Both the position numbers and the translations under genes were made by a program. 64,000 bases of DNA from Hanleya hanleyi (Eukaryota; Mollusca; Polyplacophora; Lepidopleurida; Hanleyidae). The notes beneath the pieces are model-generated. The model was not told the origin of the DNA, ran no database searches, and saw nothing but the letters and a program-made list of their open reading frames with translations. This document shows positions 58,045 through 64,000 of this stretch, in pieces. Where the stretch lies: positions 1 through 64,000 of the forward strand of contig JAVTVY010051535.1 of the NCBI GenBank assembly GCA_036873755.1, given 5' to 3'. Within the stretch, counting starts at the first letter, position 1. The number at the start of each line of letters is the position of its first letter.

Positions 58045-58781
58045 AAACAAGTCATACTCTCAGATTCACTCTCATGCCTCCAAGCGATTAAAAGTGGAAC
58101 TTCGACTCATCCCACTATCTTGAGTATTCTACAACTACATGACTGTAAATTTGATCAACAGATTGGTATTGCGTTCTGTTGGTTGCCTAGTCACGTTAGC
58201 AACAAAGGTAATACTGAGGCTGATAGGATGGCTAAGGCAGCTGTTGGAATCCCATATAGCGATTTCAGGTCCTCTATCTGTACTTATGTGAGACGGTTGT
58301 TTCAATCTTTATGGGATGCTGTGACTAATAACAAAATTCATGAGTTCAAAAAAACTGTAGGCTATACTCATCTGAACACCCAATAACGTTTCGATCAAAC
58401 CATGATCAGGCGATGTAGAATCGGCCATACACGATTAACTCACGAACATTTATAAAAAAGAGCCAGTCCCAAGGTGTGTTCCACGCCATGATTATCTCAC
58501 GATGAAACATTCTTATCGAATGCATAGATTTTAAGATTGTAAGAGATGCTATTTATCGAGCGACTACTTTGGAAGATCTTTTTAGTCGGGTGAGGGAGGA
58601 TTGCATCTTGGGTTATTTGAGAGAAATCGGGCTGCTACATAAGTTTGAATGTGTGTATGTTTTAATGCGTTGGATTACTAAGTTAGTGACTTGAGTACTT
58701 AGAATTTTGTTTGATCGTCGCTATATAACTGAAATATTGCTGAACGCGACATTAAGCCTTAATTCTCTCTCTCTCTCTCTA
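58045..58781 (+). mobile_element. 3' end of I-type LINE with RNase H fragment
   Basis: From 58045 (after a TAA) the frame reads KQVILSDSLSCLQAIKSG, the third RNase H Asp block, then IAFCWLPSHVSNKGNTEADR and AKAAVGIPY. It stops at 58384-58386 where the ancestor had Lys, and continues RFDQTMIRRCRIGHTRLTHE. The 3' UTR ends TCGTCGCTATATAACTGAAA, CGCGACATTAAGCCTTAATT and (CT)n. 5' truncated. Confidence 0.85.
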
Positions 58782-58989
58782 TGGAAGCTCATCGTCGACA
58801 ATTGTATATTTTTTAGTACATCTATGTACTGAATATCCAGCAAACTTCCATCCAGTAGCACGAAACTGATTAGTTCTGTTTCTATAATGAGCTGGTAACT
58901 AGCTGTGATACCTGCTGTGTTTCATTCTTATTCTAGTAGCAGTATTATTATTGATACGAAGGCTATGAGGCCAAAACATATCACAGTAT

Positions 58990-59255
58990 GGGTAAATCAC
59001 TACAAGGACACATCGCCGATTGCTGCCTGGAGTACGTCGCAGTGACGTTCAAACGGACATTTTTTGCCGATTTTTTCGACTGATTCTCTCCTCAAACAAA
59101 TCAGTTTTCGGTATGAATAAAAACATTCGGGAATTTTTAAGAAGAAATGGAGAGAACAAAAAAAATGTGTTTTATTTTTCTCAGTTACACTTTGCTGGAA
59201 GGATTATGCAAATAGGAGTAAAATGGATCAATGTAATAAGCTATTTTAGCTATCA
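58990..59255 (-). mobile_element. piggyBac-like MITE, copy E, diverged fragment
   Basis: CAGTGACGTTCAAACGG, TTTTTGCCGATTTTTTCGAC, GTTTTATTTTTC and GATTATGCAAATAGGAGTAA keep the order of the copy C interior (CRE block, A/T block, octamer). The termini and TTAA sites are not recognisable. Confidence 0.55.
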
Positions 59256-59344
59256 ATATCAGTGAGTGTAAACATAGAAAATAAGTTCAATTCAATAGCA
59301 TGACTAATACATGGGCCACATGTTCCGCATGTTTCCGGGAGTAT

Positions 59345-60518
59345 CGGATCGATTCAATCAAAGAAAAAACGGAAATTGAAGAGCAGGATTTATCGGTGTG
59401 TGATTTCTCGGTAAAATAACAGTTTTGAGACGGCAGAAGAAGATGCACAGAAAAGACGCAAACCCTATTTAATCAGAAGCTATGATGTTAGCTTAGGGTA
59501 ATCAGACATGTTTGTTGAGTTATCTTATATGAGCAATACAAATACAAACATAATCGATACCGCAGATTTTTAGAATATATTCCAGATTCTACAACTCACC
59601 CATGACAGCATATCAAACCATAAGAAAACCTTCTTGGGATTTCGCTTTGTTGTTGTACAGCTTCCACTTCATCGACAGACGATAAATAACGACAATAACA
59701 CTGGATTGATAACCATAATTAAGGTGAATTACTCTGGAATAAGAGCCTTGTGAGTATGTACATTCGGGATATCGTTGTCTGAAACGAAGGAGTGTGCTAA
59801 CAGTTCTACGTACTCCAAGTCTCTGTGATCTCTTTGAGATACACAGTTCTTCGTGTGATTATGTGTGCTTTCGATTTTGTAATATATAAATGTCTGACTT
59901 ATCTAATAAGCCTATAACACATGGAAATGTTTGGAGATTGGTGCCTACCACAATCCAAGGTCTCTCAACCAGCGATAGCTTGAACGAGGCATGGATTATA
60001 AAACGTATACCATTAATCCATTGTATAGTATAGAGTTGAAGAAATTGCACTTGGCGCACCAGAACGACCTCATGTAAGATGGACGAAATGTAGTTGGCCA
60101 TCATTTCTGATTCGGATTATTTTGACAACCGTGCCGTAATGTCAAGGATGGAAGGCTTAGGTGCTGACAGCTCATCAAGAAATATCTGATACCAGCGAAT
60201 AGTTTAAGCCAAACAATTGGAGAATTTCCAACAAGTGTCACCTGTCACCTTCTTCTTTGTTCAGATATAGCCATGGCATTTTTTCCTAATTCTACTTGAG
60301 TAGTCGGCATTTCTCATTGTCCCAAGTTTATCGCTGACAATATTTGACGGGTTAAATATTTTCAATTATTCTCGAAGCTTCCTGGCAATATGAAACTGAA
60401 CCAGACGTGAAAAAGAAATGATGACAGACATTTATTAGCTTTGCAAATACGATTCATTTTTACATTTCATTCTGCTTGTTGAGAGCTTCTGAAAGACGAA
60501 TCTGTGTAATGATATGAG
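59345..60518. repeat. dispersed segmental duplication, copy 2
   Basis: Paralogous to 44090-45093 plus 45751-45925 and lacking the 660-bp insert at 45094-45750, so it represents the empty site. A LINE is inserted at its right end directly after ATGATATGAG (60518). Confidence 0.8.
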
Positions 60519-61540
60519 AGAGAGAGTATGAAGGTTTAAGGTTGCGTTGAGCAATATTTCAGCTAAATAGCGACGATCAAACAAAGTTCTATGTATTTCA
60601 ACAACAAAAAGTTAATAAACCAGCGATCCAGAAGTAATCAACACAACAAACCAAAAACATGTACATAAATTAAAAGTTATACAACAAACGTAATTCTCTC
60701 AAATAACCTAAAATACTGTCTTCTTCTATCGCCTAAAATATTCGATCAGAATATGTTTAAGTGTGAGATGTTCGTGGCATGGAATACAACTCGGAGTTGG
60801 TTCTTTTTTAAGTAAAAATTCGTTTGTTAATCGTGCCTGGCCGATTCTACCTCGCCGGATCATGGCTTGGTCGAAAGCTTTCAGGCTGCTCAAATGATTG
60901 TATCCTACAGTTTTTTAGAATTCATGAAGTTTGTTATTATTCACAGCATCCCATAAACCTTTCTCACATAAGCGCCGGTAGAGGGCCTGAGATCGATATA
61001 GGGGATTCCAACATCAGTATCTAGGGCTGACTTAGCCATTTCATCAGCTTCAGTTTTCACTTTGATGCCAACGTGGCTAGGCAACCAACAAATCACAACA
61101 TCAATCTGTTGATGAAAGCTACGGTCATATAATTGTAGAATGTTCCAGATGGTGAGATGGGTGGGATGAAGTTTCACCATTAATCGCTTGAAGGCATGAC
61201 AGTGAATCTGAGAATATGACATATTTTCCTCCTACAGTAGACTCAATACCTTCTAAAGCTGACAATAGAGCTGTGGCTTCGGCAGTGAAAATCGAACTTT
61301 TGCCTGAAAGTCGACAGGTTTTAGTTTTGGAACTAAAGATAGCAGCACACGCTATTCTTTCACGATCTTTAGAGCCGTCTGTATAAATAGGTTGATGCGA
61401 TCTGTACTTTTCTCTCAATAGACCATAATTTGTGTATACAGGAGATGGCTCGTGTTTGCCTGTTTATATTTCGTCATTGTAATATCTACCGCTGGTCTGA
61501 CTAACTGCCATGGTGAAACTGGTAAGAGCGTTTTGTGTGT
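60519..61540 (-). mobile_element. 3' end of I-type LINE with complete RNase H, inserted in the duplication
   Basis: Minus strand. The end of the RT/thumb region (61440-61540) is followed by RNase H in two frames. 61418-61125: YTDGSKDRERIACAAIFSS, SIFTAEATALLSALE, VIFSDSLSCLQAI, carrying the D, E and D catalytic residues. 61222-60941: VVICWLPSHVGIKVKTEADE, the final His/Asp block with GN changed to VK. The 3' UTR complement (60530-60740) has the tail CGTCGCTATTTAGCTGAAAT and ends in (CT)n at 60519. Frameshift near 61200. Confidence 0.85.
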
Positions 61541-62147
61541 GAGTTGATCATACAAAAAAAAAATTGTGAAACAGTCGTCATTGAAGATAGCAAGACACAG
61601 TGATGTTGTTTACGTAAAATCCTCATCCAAAAGAAGCCTGATCTAGAGTACCAGGCCTGAAATTAGTTCTTGATATATACATTTTTCTGATTAATAATGT
61701 TGGTGTTTTCCACAAATTCTGTCAACTTGCAATTCACACAAGTTAGCTCTTGAATACATCATCTGTATGGATCGGTATGGACATATTTACTTATAATAAA
61801 ACAGAGGGATGGGGTCTTGGAGATGATAGATCTTCCATGTTCACCAATAATATTGGAGAGTCATGGCACATGTCTTTTGTTGGGTAAGGAAGGGTAGCTG
61901 TTGAGTTCGTCGTCCTTCTTCATTGGCGGGTGTAGGGGAGTTAGAATCGTTACCGTGGACTTATGGTAGCAAATACTACAAGGCAGCTCTGATCGAATAT
62001 ATGGAGATCAGTCATTCTCAGTTTGTGGACATTTGCGGGAGAAGGATCCCTAAAGTAGGATATAATTAGTCCAACTCTGCTACTGTAATAATGGGTCGCA
62101 CGTTACCATGATATTAGTCGAAGGACCCATGCTTAAAGGAATGAATC
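61541..62147. other. no gene recognised
   Basis: Spacer between two LINEs in opposite orientation; some of it may be decayed ORF2 of the downstream element, but no motif is secure. Confidence 0.45.
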
Positions 62148-63766
62148 TATATGATATACTAGCCAATAGTTTAACTAAGATATTTAATATGTGTATAAAG
62201 ACCTGTTCTTTTCCAAATATATGGAAAATTGTGAAGATTACTCCACTTTAAAAGAAGGGCTGTCGGGATGATGTTGGAAATTACCGACCGATTAGCATCT
62301 TGCCCGTGTTGTCTAAAATCTTAGAGAAACATATCCATTTTCATTTTAACTTGTATCTACAAGAAAATCGTCTGATTCATTCTAGCCAATCAGGCTTTCG
62401 GCATTTTCACTCGTGTCAAACTGCTTTGACCGATCTTGTGGATAACTGGTCTGTTGATATAGACAAAAAGAATTTAGTTGGTGTTATATTCATTGATCTT
62501 CGCAAAGCCTTTGATCTAATTTCACATGATATTTTACTGCAGAAGCTGAAGATCTATAACTGTACAAACTCGACTATAGAGTTGTTCATGTCTTATCTCA
62601 CAGACCGTTACCAGCGTGTAAATTTTAAGGGCTCTGTTTCCGATCCATTACCATGCAAATCCGGAGTCCCGCAGGGTTCTATACTTGGCCCTTTATTTTT
62701 CTTATTATACATAAATGATCTACCCCTATATACCTCAGTCTGTAAAACTACAATGTTTGTTGACGACTCTACACTGTCTGCTTCCGGTAAATCGATTCCA
62801 GAAGTTGAAGTCAAATTACAAAATGGGGCAACTGAGATTAAAAACTGGGGCCAAGATAATCAAATGGCCGTAAATACTACAAAAACGAAAAGCATGTTAG
62901 TGACTACACACAAAAAGCGTGTCTATCTGCCCCAATCTGAATTGTTGATTACTATTGGTGGTGATATTATCGACTATGTTACTGATGAAAAATTGCTTGG
63001 TATAACTATCAATCAAAATCTTTCATGGGAAAACCAGGTTGATATGTTTTGCAAGAAGATTGCTTCTAAATTATTCTTGTTGAGAAAACTTAAAATGTTT
63101 TTGCCTATGTCTGCAAGAGTAACGTTTTTTAATTGTTTTATTCAACCACTGCTAAACTATTGTGTTAATATTTGGGGAAAGTACACTGATTCTGATGTAC
63201 ACAGAATTGAGGTACTAAGAAAACGAGCTGCTCGGTTAATCTTGGATTGTGGTTTCGCAATTTCTACCACCGACTTATACAAGCGATTAAAGTGGCTTCC
63301 ATTTAAACAGCACGTAATGTACAGCGAATGTGTCCTGGTGTACAGCAGCTTACACGGATCTGCTCCTACTTATTTAAAAGACAAGCTTATATTGTCTACA
63401 AGTAGACAAACCCGATTTACTAGATCCTATGTAAATATAGATCAATTATATGTCCCATTCTCATGAACAGATTTTTATAAGAGAGCCTTCTCTGTCTCGG
63501 GCCCAGTGGCGTGGAATTTTCTGCCATCCCGTGTCAGAAACAGTCCATCTTTGGCTGTGTTTAAACACGAATGTTTTAAATACATTTACGAGGATGTTTT
63601 TACCAAAACATGATCCTTATTGTGTTAGAATGTGAGCTCTATTTTTCATACCATATACACTGTTTGTTATTATGATTGTTATAGCACTCGGCTTCCAGGA
63701 AGAGCATCGATAGATGATGGCTGACCGAGTTTTTATAAATAAAGCTTCAATTCTATTCTATTCTAT
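62148..63766 (+). mobile_element. CR1/Jockey-type LINE, RT and 3' end
   Basis: RT-coding region from ILANSLTKIF (about 62157) through a nonsense codon at about 62249 (TPL, stop, KKGC), the main frame 62300-63466, and the C-terminal end in another frame up to about 63610. A 3' UTR follows, with AAATAAAGC and an (ATTCT)n tail at 63749-63766. There is no RNase H and the endonuclease is lost. The tail type differs from the I-type LINEs of this window. Confidence 0.9.
62300..63466 (+). pseudogene. non-LTR reverse transcriptase (ORF2 fragment)
   Basis: 388 codons: SSQSGFRHFHSCQTAL (28-43, fingers), GVIFIDLRKAFDLISHD (61-77, motif A with D66), SGVPQGSILGPLFFLLYIND (121-140, motif B), and TMFVDDSTLSA (151-161, motif C, with the FADD box changed to FVDD). 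Thumb EKLLGITINQNLSW and C-terminal KRLKWLPFKQHVMYSECVLV and LHGSAPTYLKDKL follow. The frame breaks near 63466; the expected FIRAFSVSGPVAWNFLPSRV and VFKHECFKYI continue in another frame to about 63610. With the upstream stop at 62249 the element is inactive but fairly young. Confidence 0.85.
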
Positions 63767-64000
63767 TTTAGTAAATACTGACATACTATGAGAATACGCC
63801 ATAACTGAAACGGACTGTGAATAAATCATTAAATATCTTCGGAAAAGAGCTGTGCCAAGCGAGGTGAATGTATCTGTCGATTGTAGAAACGTATTCAGCA
63901 AAACATACACAGAAAGACCAATTTTGAAAACAGCAAAATTCAATAATGAAGACCAGAATATATTTGGTGTTAGTATATGCGGCTCTAACAAATGTGGCAC
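63767..64000. other. no gene recognised
   Basis: The minus-strand frame 63758-64000 is open to the window edge but has no recognisable motif; most likely incidental. Confidence 0.4.

Overview
The window looks like repeat-rich nuclear DNA from a lophotrochozoan, most probably a marine mollusc. The reasons are four LINE 3' ends sharing the same tail (GATCGTCGCTATATAGCTG, then GCGACGTTAAAC, then a CT microsatellite) that I recall as common in gastropod and bivalve genomes, several LINE clades with RNase H, a Penelope-like reverse transcriptase, and a C-type lectin/PAN gene. No bacterial gene, operon or CRISPR array is present. Only one host-type protein gene is intact; nearly everything else is mobile or satellite DNA.

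Layout. 1-585: a 65-bp satellite. 585-8290: a tandem segmental duplication; each unit carries degenerate satellite copies followed by a minus-strand C-type lectin + PAN gene, intact in unit 1 (2479-3537) and broken in unit 2 (7026-7966). A LINE 3' fragment lies between them. 10236-10625: three tandem copies of a hairpin with an invariant 20-nt loop and covarying stems, a candidate structured RNA. 10720-13775: a decayed minus-strand I-type LINE (endonuclease end, RT, RNase H, zinc knuckle). 14610-16340: a Penelope-like RT with two frameshifts. 16978-21075: piggyBac-like MITEs (TTAA target), a SINE-like piece, short tandem repeats and three foldback MITEs.

21747-42545 is the outstanding object: a 20.8-kb foldback structure. 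It is bounded by about 245-265-bp terminal inverted repeats and filled with about 113 copies of a 180-bp unit. About 76 are in one orientation and about 37 in the other, and the orientation flips within a few bases of a GC-rich hairpin stem that every unit carries. No transposase is visible, so it looks like a giant non-autonomous foldback (FB-like) element or a TE-derived satellite.

42546-64000: Penelope-type terminal repeats, more piggyBac-like MITEs (one split by a 650-bp element with 160-bp direct repeats), a dispersed segmental duplication (44.09-45.92 kb against 59.35-60.52 kb) that supplies an empty site for a 45-kb insertion, three I-type LINE ends, a broken ORF of an uncharacterised metazoan family (54.2-55.1 kb), several foldback MITEs, and a nearly complete but frameshifted CR1/Jockey-type RT (62.1-63.8 kb).

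The elements are nested and interlinked: a hairpin whose loop carries AATAAA links the Penelope-like 5' region, the right flank of the giant element and the 650-bp direct-repeat element. All family assignments come from reading motifs; no database search was possible.
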